Below, one piece after another: positions 1-7,963 of a DNA stretch of 55,611 nucleotides (positions are counted from its first letter, which is position 1; each line of letters begins with the position of its first letter). Source of the DNA: Verrucomicrobiaceae bacterium (GTDB taxonomy: Bacteria > Verrucomicrobiota > Verrucomicrobiia > Verrucomicrobiales > Akkermansiaceae); NCBI GenBank assembly GCA_027485995.1, contig JAIXPW010000015.1:1-55611 (forward strand). The letters are read 5' to 3'. The position numbers were made by a program, and so were the translations under genes. A model generated the notes under the pieces. The model had not been told where the DNA came from and did not search any database. It worked only from the letters and a program-made list of their open reading frames with translations.

Positions 1-88
1 CAAGGAAAGCACGACCATCGCCCGAAAAGTCGCAATCGCCATGCACTGAAAACACCCTCCAAGGCCTCGCTAAATCAAGGCCGGTGTG

Positions 89-544
89 TCATCGCGCCCA
101 TCCTGTGGGATGGCTGTGGTTGGAAAGCTTGAATGACTTGATCCGGTGAGGTTTGAGACCGGCTGATGACCAAACCCGTCCGACAGTGGATGGACTCACC
201 CCGACTTGTCGGGCCATCGTCGTGCGACTCCAGTGGGTATGGCCATCAGGCATTTTGTTTGTGGTCAGTTTGATAATCTTGGAGCGGATGGCGGCCGAGA
301 TGGGAGGGATCCGCCCCGGTCTGCTCTTGTCTTTGATAATGGCTTCGATCCCGCCCTGGGCGAAACGGGCACGCCAGCGCCCTACCTTCTTCCTGTTCTG
401 TCCAAGTCGCTGCGCGATTTCGTCGTTCTGCAATCCTACAGCGGCAAGCAGAATAATCGCCGCCCGCTCCCGGCAACGAATCGAACTTGATCGTGCTTTG
501 CTCATGCGCAGAAGCTTGGCGTGCTCACTCTCAGATGGTTTCAC
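89..544 (-). pseudogene. IS630-family transposase, N-terminal fragment
   Basis: The 151-residue product holds the N-terminal DNA-binding half of an IS630-type transposase: a helix-turn-helix (residues about 30-60, with NDEIAQRLGQNRKKVGRW) and a second winged-helix part (residues about 85-130, TMARQVGVSPSTVGRVW). The family then normally continues after a 'FKLSN' motif into a DDE catalytic domain. Here translation stops 11 residues after that motif, and nothing DDE-like can be read in the 88 bases between the stop and the window edge. I therefore call it truncated. A two-ORF element with a frameshift, the second ORF lying outside the window, remains possible but is not supported by the visible bases. 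Confidence 0.75.
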
Positions 545-554
545 CTCCGACGCG

Positions 555-593
555 ACTCTTATGCCAGAAACATAGTAAATCTTGGATAAGAGT
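555..593. repeat. Inverted repeat upstream of transposase fragment
   Basis: ACTCTTATGCC (555-565) faces GGATAAGAGT (584-593), an inverted repeat just upstream of the transposase start. It could be a remnant of the element's end or an operator. The sequence alone does not decide, and no matching copy is visible at the other side of the fragment. Confidence 0.35.
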
Positions 594-614
594 CAATTTG
601 TAAGACGGACTACA

Positions 615-3179
615 CTAGGGTGATACCACCGCCACCCGAAAGAACATCTGCGGCGCCCCGTTGTGCGGCACCGAGCAGGAGGTGGTGGTGCCAGTGGCCG
701 TGACCTGGGTGCCACTCATGTCGGTCCATGTGATGAGATCGGTGGATTGCTGCAATTTGTATGTCTTTCCTCCGACGCTGGCCCAGGTCATGGAGATCCG
801 GCCACCATCCATTTCAGTCGATTGCACACGGAGTCTGGAGTTCGCCGAACGAGGATCCGTCCCCGCCAATGTTTCCTCCGCCTCTGTCGCACCGTCGGCA
901 TCGTCGTCGTCGGTGGTCACGTTTGAAAGCATGATGGTAAGTGCACGCTCACCCGAATTGCCTCCTCCGTCGGACCAACGAACGCGGAGATGCTTCACCG
1001 CTGCGGTTTCCTGATCGAGGCTCCGGGCTGCACGGAGTTCATTGCCTGCAATGGAGAAGTCGGAGTTGTCGGATGAACCCTCTCCGGATACGAGCGCATA
1101 GTCGCAGCCCACTCCCGATGAAATGCCGCCGCCGCTGAGGATCGCAAGCACCGTGTTGACTGGCTGCGCTTCATTCACCTCGGTCATTGAAAGGCCCAGA
1201 GGTCTCGCGACATCCTGCCCGAGCAGGCCCAGCGTATCACGGGAGTTCACAAGATTCAGCGTGGTCGCGCTTGTGGTCGCTGCCGATGTCAGGAGACTCG
1301 TGTAGAAGGAGCGACGACTTGTGCGTGTCGCGCTGTCCAAAGCAGGCGCTGCAGTGGCATAGGGCGACCAATTCGGAACGATGCGCCCATTTTGATAGAC
1401 CCAGGTCCAGGCCGACTGGGTGGAGAACAGGTCGTTGTCATGCAGCTTCACGCCTACGAAATAAGGCGCGAGCGAGTTTGTTGTCGAACGTGCTGCGGAG
1501 AGGGCGTCGGGGATCGAGGAGACTGTTCCCGTACCGTTGAAGGTCTCGATGAGTCGCCAGTCATAGTTCTCCGGACGGAGGAAAAGGGAGCCAGTCTGCT
1601 CGCCATAGTTGACCGCCACTCCGTCCCGGTGCTCCACCATCATCCTGGCGCCCGCGCCTCCAAAGTAGTTGCGGATGAGGTTGCGCAGGGTGGCGTCGCT
1701 GTTGCTCGCTCCGACGACAAGCGGTGCATACTCCAGCAACGTCGAAAGTTTCCCAAAGCCCCCCGTTGTGTTGGGAATCGATTCGCCGGTCGCCATGTCG
1801 AGCGAGCGTGACTCGTAGTTCGTCAAATCGGTCGACGTGAGGGTTCTGCCGCGGCTCGTCCACCAGTTGTAGTTCTCTGCATAGGGCTTCGGCGCCCGAA
1901 CGTGGTAGCCCATGTTCACCCAAGCGGAGCTGCGCAATCGTCCGAGCAGGTCCGGTGCTCCGGACTCGATGATATCTGTCTGCCAGGTCGTCAGAAAGAC
2001 ATCCACCGGCACATGCGATTGTTCGTGTGCGTTCAGCAAGATCCTCAGCTCGGCAATGCTGTCGGCAGGATAGGAGAAATCCTGCCAGTTCAATGAGAAG
2101 CCGAGATTATCGACCGGCCGCTGGTAAAGCGTGGAGGTGTTGTTGTTAGGGGCCGATTGCCACACTGAGTAGGTGTTGGTGAAGGTGGAGACCGTCACAC
2201 GCCCCGCATCCTGCCAGCGCCGGAGGGTATCAAGCTGAGCGGGCATGATGCTGGAAAGATAGCCTGCGAGCACCATGTCCCGGTGATTGAAAACGTGCCC
2301 CATCGTCCAAAGTCGCCCGGCATCTGGCACCGCACCGCTTTCCAGTTGCGAGAGGAACCGGTCGCCCTGCGCGAGATCCTGCTCCCAGTTTCCGATCGCC
2401 GCGATCGGGCCTCCTGGCGAGTCGGTGAAGTATTGGGTGGCGCTCGAGTTGGTCGAGCCTGCTGTCCACGACGGATGCCACAGTCCGCTCACGTGCGGGT
2501 CGTTCGAGTGCGCCGCTGTTCCTGCGCCCATCAGCAGAACCGGCTTCCAGTGGTATCCGGCATGCTTCGAGGAAAGAAGTCCGTCAAGGAGCCCATTGCC
2601 ATCGATATCCTCCACAAATCGCGGCCACTGTTGATAGCCCGTCCCCGTGTAGACATGCCCGCCGACAACGCCCGTGACGTCCGTATCACAGCCGACGTCG
2701 ATCAGCCACGCCACGTCCGCATAATTGTATCCTCCGGTTTCGTGGGAATGCGGATCGATGTTCACTCCGAGATTTTCGTGAAGATATTTGATCACGTTCT
2801 TGCCCCCGGTGTTGGTGGTGAGGGTGAGTGGACTGTTCGTGACGATGCGGGTGCCGTTCAAGATCGCCGGGTCATAGCCGGAGCCGCCCAGCACCTCGAA
2901 CCGGCGGACGCCTTCGAGGAAGTTCCAGTCAGGCTGAAACTGCCAGGGCAGTCCGCGTGCCGAGCACAGTCCGGCAAAGGTGATGATCGCCTCGCGCCAG
3001 ACAAGGTAGGTCGCCTCGTTCGCCGTGGTGAAGTTCGGCGTGAACGGAATGCCGTTGGATCCTCCTCCAGAGGTCTCGCTGTGGACGGAGATGTGGAAGC
3101 GCACGTTTGGCTCCGCCATGGAGGAAGCGCCCAGGCCGATGAGTGAGATGGCTGCGATGAGTTTCGTTTTCACAATCAT
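615..3179 (-). CDS. Large secreted protein with cadherin-like and C-terminal repeat modules
   Basis: Unrecognised exported protein of 854 residues. I chose the ATG at 3179 because it is followed at once by a signal peptide (MIVKTKLIAAISLIGLGASSMA); the frame stays open further upstream. The first 500 residues contain histidine-rich motifs (HISVHSE, DPHSHETGGYNYAD, NAHEQSH) suggestive of a metal-dependent barrel, perhaps distantly like polysaccharide deacetylases; this is inference only. Near the C-terminus come a cadherin-like stretch, an acidic calcium-type segment (DDDDADGATEAEE) and a terminal module (W..VGGKTYKLQQSTDL..W, FFRV) that is common at the ends of verrucomicrobial secreted proteins. 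Divergent from the sigma factor gene with about 95 bp between starts. Confidence 0.7.
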   Translation of the reverse strand: MIVKTKLIAAISLIGLGASSMAEPNVRFHISVHSETSGGGSNGIPFTPNFTTANEATYLVWREAIITFAGLCSARGLPWQFQPDWNFLEGVRRFEVLGGSGYDPAILNGTRIVTNSPLTLTTNTGGKNVIKYLHENLGVNIDPHSHETGGYNYADVAWLIDVGCDTDVTGVVGGHVYTGTGYQQWPRFVEDIDGNGLLDGLLSSKHAGYHWKPVLLMGAGTAAHSNDPHVSGLWHPSWTAGSTNSSATQYFTDSPGGPIAAIGNWEQDLAQGDRFLSQLESGAVPDAGRLWTMGHVFNHRDMVLAGYLSSIMPAQLDTLRRWQDAGRVTVSTFTNTYSVWQSAPNNNTSTLYQRPVDNLGFSLNWQDFSYPADSIAELRILLNAHEQSHVPVDVFLTTWQTDIIESGAPDLLGRLRSSAWVNMGYHVRAPKPYAENYNWWTSRGRTLTSTDLTNYESRSLDMATGESIPNTTGGFGKLSTLLEYAPLVVGASNSDATLRNLIRNYFGGAGARMMVEHRDGVAVNYGEQTGSLFLRPENYDWRLIETFNGTGTVSSIPDALSAARSTTNSLAPYFVGVKLHDNDLFSTQSAWTWVYQNGRIVPNWSPYATAAPALDSATRTSRRSFYTSLLTSAATTSATTLNLVNSRDTLGLLGQDVARPLGLSMTEVNEAQPVNTVLAILSGGGISSGVGCDYALVSGEGSSDNSDFSIAGNELRAARSLDQETAAVKHLRVRWSDGGGNSGERALTIMLSNVTTDDDDADGATEAEETLAGTDPRSANSRLRVQSTEMDGGRISMTWASVGGKTYKLQQSTDLITWTDMSGTQVTATGTTTSCSVPHNGAPQMFFRVAVVSP

Positions 3180-3274
3180 CCATGGCCGGTTTCCACGGAG
3201 GATTTTCAGAAAACTCGAAAAAATATTCCAGGCACCGCAGCTTCGGGTAGGGTGCGGTGTTTTCCGAAACGACG

Positions 3275-3967
3275 ATGTCCGTCGCAGAAACCCCAGCCGC
3301 TCACCCATTCGCCTTTCCCGCCACCCTGTGGAGCAGGGTCCTGCGAACTCGTGACGACGCCCAGTCCCACGCTGCGATCGAGGATCTTTGCGCGGTTTAT
3401 TGGCAACCGGTGCTTGCCTATGTCACCATGCTTGGCTGTGGCGGCGAGGCGGAGGATGTCACTCAGGAGTTCTTCGCGAACTTTCTCCGGCGTGAGGGCT
3501 TCCAGAACGCCGCTCCCGAACGCGGCCGACTGCGTGCCTATTTGAAAACCGCCATACGCCATCATGTCGCCCATTGGTGGCGGGACCGCTCCACCCAGCG
3601 CAGAGGCGGAGGGAGGGCACCTCTGTCTCTCGATGGCGACGACCTGCCCGAGCTTCCCGCACCAGCCGATGCGGACGCGCACTACGACACGGAATGGGCT
3701 CTTGCCATTCTGGAGCGTGCACTTGCCCGGCTGCGTGAAGGATACGTCTCGCGAAACCGCGCGGAGGTTTACGAACAGCTCAAACCCACCCTGCTCGGCA
3801 GCGGCCATGTCGATCGGACACTGGCCGTGGAGCAGCACCGCGCCCGCAGACGCCTCGCGGATCTCCTGCGTCGTGAAGTGGCCGATACGGTGGACGACCC
3901 TGCCGAAATCGAGGCCGAACTTCTCCACTTGCTCCGCACCCTCGCGGAAACCCCATTCGCCTCATGA
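3275..3967 (+). CDS. ECF-type RNA polymerase sigma factor
   Basis: Sigma-70 family factor of the extracytoplasmic-function type, 230 residues. Region 2 is visible at residues about 30-90 (AIEDLCAVYWQPVLAYV, EDVTQEFFANFLRR, RLRAYLKTAIRHHV), and region 4 would lie around residues 130-200. I prefer the ATG at 3275; an in-frame GTG at 3257 is an alternative. The stop overlaps the start of the membrane kinase (ATGA), so the two are translationally coupled. In Verrucomicrobia and Planctomycetes such ECF factors commonly pair with Ser/Thr kinases and are thought to be controlled by phosphorylation rather than by a classical anti-sigma factor. The direct target is unknown. Confidence 0.9.
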   Translation: MSVAETPAAHPFAFPATLWSRVLRTRDDAQSHAAIEDLCAVYWQPVLAYVTMLGCGGEAEDVTQEFFANFLRREGFQNAAPERGRLRAYLKTAIRHHVAHWWRDRSTQRRGGGRAPLSLDGDDLPELPAPADADAHYDTEWALAILERALARLREGYVSRNRAEVYEQLKPTLLGSGHVDRTLAVEQHRARRRLADLLRREVADTVDDPAEIEAELLHLLRTLAETPFAS

Positions 3968-5691
3968 ACTGCCCTGCCTGCGGCTCCCAGCTCCGTGCTG
4001 TTGATGGCCTGTGCCCGACCTGTGTGGCCCGCACGATGACCTCACTGCTCACGCCACGAGCGCCCGCAGAAACACAGGCCCCCGCCATCACGGGCTACGA
4101 GATCGGAGCGATGATCGGGCGCGGTGGCATGGGTTTCGTGTATAGGGGCCTCCGTGCCTCGAACGGGGAGGCGGTGGCCATCAAGGTGATGTCCCCTGAA
4201 TTCTCGGACAACGAAGACCTTACCGAGCGTTTTGCACGTGAGATCGAGACGCTCCACACCCTCGATCACCCCCATATCCTGCGCATACTCGACTCCGGTC
4301 TCACCAGCGATGGCCGGTGGTTCCTGATCACCGAACTGGCGGCCCGTGATCTATCCCAGAGGCTACGTGACGGCCAGCTGCCAGAGGACGAGGCATTGCG
4401 GATCTTCCGTCAGGTTGTCAGTGCCATTGGAGAAGCGCACCGCCATGGAATCGCGCACCGCGACATCAAGCCCGCGAACATTCTCCTCACCGCCGAAGGC
4501 AGCGTTAGGGTTGCCGACTTCTCACTGGCAAAGCTGCTCGATGCCGGCCCCGACCTCACCCGGAGCATGGAGGTTTTCGGCACGCCATACTACATCGCTC
4601 CGGAGGTCCGCGAAGGTGCCGCTCACGTTAATGAACGCGCCGACCTCTTTTCGCTGGGCATATTGCTCCACGAGCTGCTCACCGGCCGTCTTCCGATCGG
4701 CAAGTTCGAGCCGGCACCAAGCTTCGCCCCGCTGATCGCCCGCTGCCTTCAGGAAGACCCGGACCGCCGCCCTGCCAGTGCCGAGCAATTGCTCGCCGAA
4801 CTCGCACGAAAGCCCCGCACGCTGAAGATTTCGCTCACCATTCTTTTGGTCCTCACACTTGGGGCATTGGCAGCTGGGCTCACCCATTTCAAAAGGCAGT
4901 CTTCACCCACGGCCTTGATGACATCGCCCGCAGCGGCAAGTCTGCAGCATCCGTGGGAAAACTCCCTTGGGATGAAGTTCGTTCCCGTGCCCGGAACGCG
5001 CGTCCTCTTTTGCACGTGGGAGACTCGCGAACGGGACTTCGAGATCTTTGCGGACAGCAACCATCACCCGCAGTTCGGGATCAATGTCCAGTGGCACAAC
5101 ACCCACAACGGTTCGGGTTCTGACCATCCCGTTGAACCTGTCTCCATGCTCATGGCTGAACAGTTTTGTGAATGGTTGACTCGACGGGAACTGGCGACGG
5201 GGACACTAGGTTCGCAAATGAGCTACCGACTTCCCACCGACGAGGAGTGGAGCAGGGCCGCCCTGCTGCCGATGGAGAGGGGTGCGACCCCCAAGGAACG
5301 CCACAACGGCTTCGGGGATGAGGGGCACGCACCCTATGTCTGGGGGCGCAGATGGTTTCCGCCCAGTGTCATTGAGGCAAACTACGCTGGACAAGAAAGC
5401 ATCGGCCAACAATCGGATTCTCTACGGCAACGGGACGCCTTCCCGGGCACCGCGCCAGTGGGATCGTTCAGCCCGAATCCACTCGGATTGTATGATTTGG
5501 CAGGGAATGTCTCAGAATGGTGCACCACGTCGTGGGAGGTGGGCAGCAGCTTGACTGTGGTCCGCGGTGCGGCCTGGATCCACTCCAAACCCAGCGATCT
5601 CCGCCTGGATTCAAGACAAGCCTGCAACCCGGGCACCGCTCCGCTTGGGGTGGGATTCCGGATCGTGCTGGATCCCGGTGTGAAGCCATGA
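3964..5691 (+). CDS. Membrane Ser/Thr protein kinase with zinc ribbon and SUMF1-like domain
   Basis: 575 residues. Order: zinc ribbon (C3, C6, C17, C20); Hanks-type kinase (residues about 45-285) with glycine loop IGRGGMGFVYRG (51-62), VAIK lysine, catalytic HRDIKPAN (H165-D167) and APE-type IAPE; one transmembrane helix (about 292-312); then a SUMF1/formylglycine-generating-enzyme fold (NSLGMKFVPVPG, YRLPTDEEW, GNVSEW, VVRGAAW, GFRIV). The DFG motif reads DFS (185-187). The SUMF1 part lacks the paired cysteines of true FGE, so it is probably a ligand-binding or structural ectodomain, not an enzyme. It overlaps the sigma gene by 4 bp, suggesting a surface sensor that phosphorylates the sigma factor. 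Confidence 0.92.
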   Translation: MNCPACGSQLRAVDGLCPTCVARTMTSLLTPRAPAETQAPAITGYEIGAMIGRGGMGFVYRGLRASNGEAVAIKVMSPEFSDNEDLTERFAREIETLHTLDHPHILRILDSGLTSDGRWFLITELAARDLSQRLRDGQLPEDEALRIFRQVVSAIGEAHRHGIAHRDIKPANILLTAEGSVRVADFSLAKLLDAGPDLTRSMEVFGTPYYIAPEVREGAAHVNERADLFSLGILLHELLTGRLPIGKFEPAPSFAPLIARCLQEDPDRRPASAEQLLAELARKPRTLKISLTILLVLTLGALAAGLTHFKRQSSPTALMTSPAAASLQHPWENSLGMKFVPVPGTRVLFCTWETRERDFEIFADSNHHPQFGINVQWHNTHNGSGSDHPVEPVSMLMAEQFCEWLTRRELATGTLGSQMSYRLPTDEEWSRAALLPMERGATPKERHNGFGDEGHAPYVWGRRWFPPSVIEANYAGQESIGQQSDSLRQRDAFPGTAPVGSFSPNPLGLYDLAGNVSEWCTTSWEVGSSLTVVRGAAWIHSKPSDLRLDSRQACNPGTAPLGVGFRIVLDPGVKP

Positions 5692-6136
5692 CCGGGCCAT
5701 CGGCATTCAGTCATGTCTCACTCAGAGTTTTCAGGGCGGAATTGCACCAACTTGGACTTATTTAGGATCAACTTCTGTTAGATCCAAAGGGATAGGGTCT
5801 GGCTTCGCACCGTTCCTGGCCGGATGAGGTGGTTGGCTGGAGAACTCACTGATTCATGCTCTCGAACCCGCTCGACCATGCTGAGAAGCCGGTTGGTAAC
5901 AGATACATTGGTAAGCGATTGGGGAAGTCGAAATCTATCAACCGCTTGCAGTGCCGCCGAATGGAACCCCGGTGGACTTCGGAGCCCTCACTTCCTCTAC
6001 CGAGGGTCGCCCGCATCCGGACCTGTTAGAGAGTTGCCGGCAAATCGGAATCCGAAACCAGGAGTCATCCACTTCAACATTCCTTGTTGGACGTTCAGTT
6101 TTCGATCTTCACTCCGCCCTCCCCTCTTGAATCTTG
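5692..6136. other. Intergenic region without a supported gene
   Basis: Between the kinase and a convergent hydrolase gene. An open frame at 5824-6159 has no recognisable composition or motif. The region holds two copies of the octamer CTGTTAGA (5775-5782 and 6023-6030) and a weak 7-nt-periodic stretch at about 6080-6110. No clear terminator was seen. Confidence 0.6.
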
Positions 6137-6877
6137 CTACCCGATCTTCTCCGCCATGAACCTGAGCAGCAGGGCCATCGAAACCCGGGCCAGGGCGGGA
6201 TTGTAGCGGTTGCCCTCATCGCGCAGGAAGGCGTGGGCGGCGTTGAACTCGTGCCACTCGTAATCCGCTTCCACCACATCGAGCTGCTCGTGGATCGTGC
6301 GTCGGCCTTCCAGCGGAATGTGCGGGTCCTGGCGGCCGAAGACGAAGAGCATCGGCGCGTTGACTTCGGCGATGCGCTTGAGGGTGTCGTCGCATTTTCC
6401 AGCGCCGAGATTTCCGGAGTGCAGATCGGTCGGGTAAAAGGCTCCCACTGCCGTCACGCCCGGATGAAGCCCGGCCCGCAAAGCAAGATGGCCGCCGAGG
6501 CAGACGCCGAAACTGGCCACCTTCCCGGTGCAGTCGGCGTGGGCGGTTAGATAGCGGACCAGCACGTCGGTGTCCTCGTCATACGACGCGATCTCCTTCT
6601 CGGTCTTCAGGCTGTTGCCGCGGGCCGAGCCTTCGGCATCGTAGGCCAGCACGCTGCCCAGTGGCTCGAACTCATGGTAAACCTCCGGCACGGCGACGAG
6701 GTAGCCCTCCCCTGCCAGGGCCGCAGCCGTTCGACGGATCGGGCCGGTGGCCTGGAAGATTTCCGAGTAGAAGATGATCGCCGGACGGGGAGTGCCACCT
6801 GTCGGACTGAAGAGGTGAACCCTCATCGGTCCACGGGTGGTTTCGAGGTCGACGAAGGATTCGGAAAGCGTGGCCAT
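6137..6877 (-). CDS. Dienelactone hydrolase family protein
   Basis: Alpha/beta hydrolase of 246 residues. The nucleophile elbow is GVCLGG with cysteine in place of serine, as in dienelactone hydrolases. The acid is in GRQDPHIP and the catalytic histidine in NAAHAF near the C-terminus. I chose the start at 6877 (MATLSESF) because upstream codons look like non-coding sequence. It lies downstream of rplT on the same strand but beyond a strong terminator, so it is probably expressed separately. The substrate is not predictable; family members hydrolyse lactones or small esters in the cytoplasm. Confidence 0.88.
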   Translation of the reverse strand: MATLSESFVDLETTRGPMRVHLFSPTGGTPRPAIIFYSEIFQATGPIRRTAAALAGEGYLVAVPEVYHEFEPLGSVLAYDAEGSARGNSLKTEKEIASYDEDTDVLVRYLTAHADCTGKVASFGVCLGGHLALRAGLHPGVTAVGAFYPTDLHSGNLGAGKCDDTLKRIAEVNAPMLFVFGRQDPHIPLEGRRTIHEQLDVVEADYEWHEFNAAHAFLRDEGNRYNPALARVSMALLLRFMAEKIG

Positions 6878-6950
6878 GAACGGAGTCTTTCGAAGCAAGG
6901 GCGGTCGATCCAGAAAATCCGCCTTTGGAGGGGGCGTCCCGCTCCGAAAC

Positions 6951-6983
6951 AAAAAACGCCGCCCGGCAGGGAGCCGGGCGGCG
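6951..6983 (-). terminator. Rho-independent terminator of rplT
   Basis: On the minus strand a perfect 11-bp stem (CGCCGCCCGGC pairing with GCCGGGCGGCG, loop of 5 nt) is followed by a run of six T. It sits 25 bp after the rplT stop. Confidence 0.93.
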
Positions 6984-7008
6984 CTTGGATTCGTTTCAGT
7001 CAGTCGCT

Positions 7009-7386
7009 TCAGGCGGCCTTGGAAGCCTTGGCTTCGAGGGCTTTCTTGACCTGGGCAACGATGGCCGAGAACGCAGCGGCGTCATGAACCGCGAGATCGG
7101 CGAGGATCTTGCGGTCAGCCTCGATGCCGGCGGCCTTGAGGCCTTCGACAAATCGGCTGTAGGTCACTCCTTCGTTGCGGACGGCAGCGCTGATGCGCTG
7201 GATCCACAGGCGGCGGAACTGACCCTTGCGCTTCTTACGGTCGCGGTATTCGTAGGTCATGGCCTTCCGCACAGCGTCCTTTGCGTAGCGGAAAAGCTTC
7301 GAGCGGAATCCGCGGAAGCCCTTCGCACGCCGGAGGACGCGCTTGCGGCGCTGGCGGCTGGCCGGGGAATTGGTGGCGCGTGGCAT
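7009..7386 (-). CDS. rplT: 50S ribosomal protein L20
   Basis: 125 residues, full length for bL20. The basic N-terminal extension ([24 protein letters not shown]) and the conserved YAYRDRK-like block (here [18 protein letters not shown]) are diagnostic. L20 binds 23S rRNA early in large-subunit assembly and in many bacteria represses its own operon. It is preceded by rpmI with a 139-bp gap, and infC, usually first in this operon, is not adjacent. A hairpin at 7480-7498 in the gap could be part of autoregulation. A strong terminator follows. Confidence 0.98.
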   Translation of the reverse strand: MPRATNSPASRQRRKRVLRRAKGFRGFRSKLFRYAKDAVRKAMTYEYRDRKKRKGQFRRLWIQRISAAVRNEGVTYSRFVEGLKAAGIEADRKILADLAVHDAAAFSAIVAQVKKALEAKASKAA

Positions 7387-7479
7387 GGTATCGTTTCAGT
7401 TCGAACAGGCAGTTGGTTTGTCGTTTCTTCCGCAGTCTCGCCTGTTCGGGCATCCGGTGAGGGACAGGCTGCGTGAAGA

Positions 7480-7498
7480 CCACCCGATTCGCGGGTGG
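7480..7498 (-). promoter_or_regulatory. Hairpin in rpmI-rplT spacer
   Basis: CCACCCG (7480-7486) pairs perfectly with CGGGTGG (7492-7498) over a 5-nt loop. There is no T-run next to it, so it is more likely a leader or processing structure for rplT than a terminator. A role in L20 autoregulation is inference. Confidence 0.4.
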
Positions 7499-7525
7499 GG
7501 GCGTGGTTGTGTGGGCGGTTCGGTT

Positions 7526-7735
7526 TTAGGCGAAGGGAAGGTTCTCCATGATCCGCTTGTGATCGGCGTCCGCCACCGTCACGGATTTGCTCAGCGAGCG
7601 CTTCCGTTTACGGTTTTTGCATTGAAGCAAGTGGCGAGCACCCTGTTTGCGACGCAGGAGCTTCCCTGTGCCCGTGACCTTGAATCGCTTGGCAACGGCT
7701 TTCCGTGTTTTTGCTTTTCCTCCAGTCCTTGGCAT
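7526..7735 (-). CDS. rpmI: 50S ribosomal protein L35
   Basis: 69 residues, normal for bL35. The signature MPRTGGKAKTRKAVAKRFKVTGTGK followed by RRKQGARHLL matches the family (the usual start is MPKMKT.KAAAKRFK). It is a large-subunit protein. It is first in the rpmI-rplT pair, with the promoter presumably in 7736-7800, upstream of which lies a block of 7-nt repeats. Confidence 0.97.
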   Translation of the reverse strand: MPRTGGKAKTRKAVAKRFKVTGTGKLLRRKQGARHLLQCKNRKRKRSLSKSVTVADADHKRIMENLPFA

Positions 7736-7800
7736 GGGGCGGGCAGACTAGGGGCCGAGCACCCTGTGGCAAGAGGAAAGTGGGGGAAAGTTGCTAGGGT

Positions 7801-7921
7801 TCAGTTTTCAGTTTTCAGCGAAGAGGGGGGGAAGAACATCGAATGTCGAACTTCCAACATTGAACGTCGAAGTGGAAGACGGGCCGGCTTTTCATTTCGA
7901 ATTTCAGATTTCGAATTTCGT
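7801..7921. repeat. Cluster of degenerate 7-nt-period repeats
   Basis: Three short arrays with period 7 lie between rpmI and gatA: 7801-7818 (units CAGTTTT), 7838-7872 (five units of type NTCGAAC/TTCCAAC), and 7894-7921 (units ATTTCGA/ATTTCAG). Units differ in sequence between arrays but keep the spacing. AT-rich relative to surroundings. Confidence 0.85.
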
Positions 7922-7933
7922 GCTTTCTCCCAG

Positions 7934-7963
7934 TTGGAACTTGGCCCTTGGAACTTGGAACTT
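7934..7963. repeat. 7-nt repeat array at the gatA 3' end
   Basis: Four heptamers TTGGAAC, TTGGCCC, TTGGAAC, TTGGAAC in exact 7-nt register. The array begins at the gatA stop codon on the minus strand. The same first three units recur at 11947-11967 at the end of lnt. Confidence 0.92.

Noticed and set aside
4960..5691. Active formylglycine-generating enzyme that would mature the sulfatase at 17822
   Set aside because: The SUMF1-like part of the kinase lacks the active-site cysteine pair, so it is not expected to act on the sulfatase.
5824..6159. 111-codon ORF after the kinase gene
   Set aside because: No domain, low-complexity basic/serine composition, and it runs into the convergent hydrolase gene; it looks like chance.
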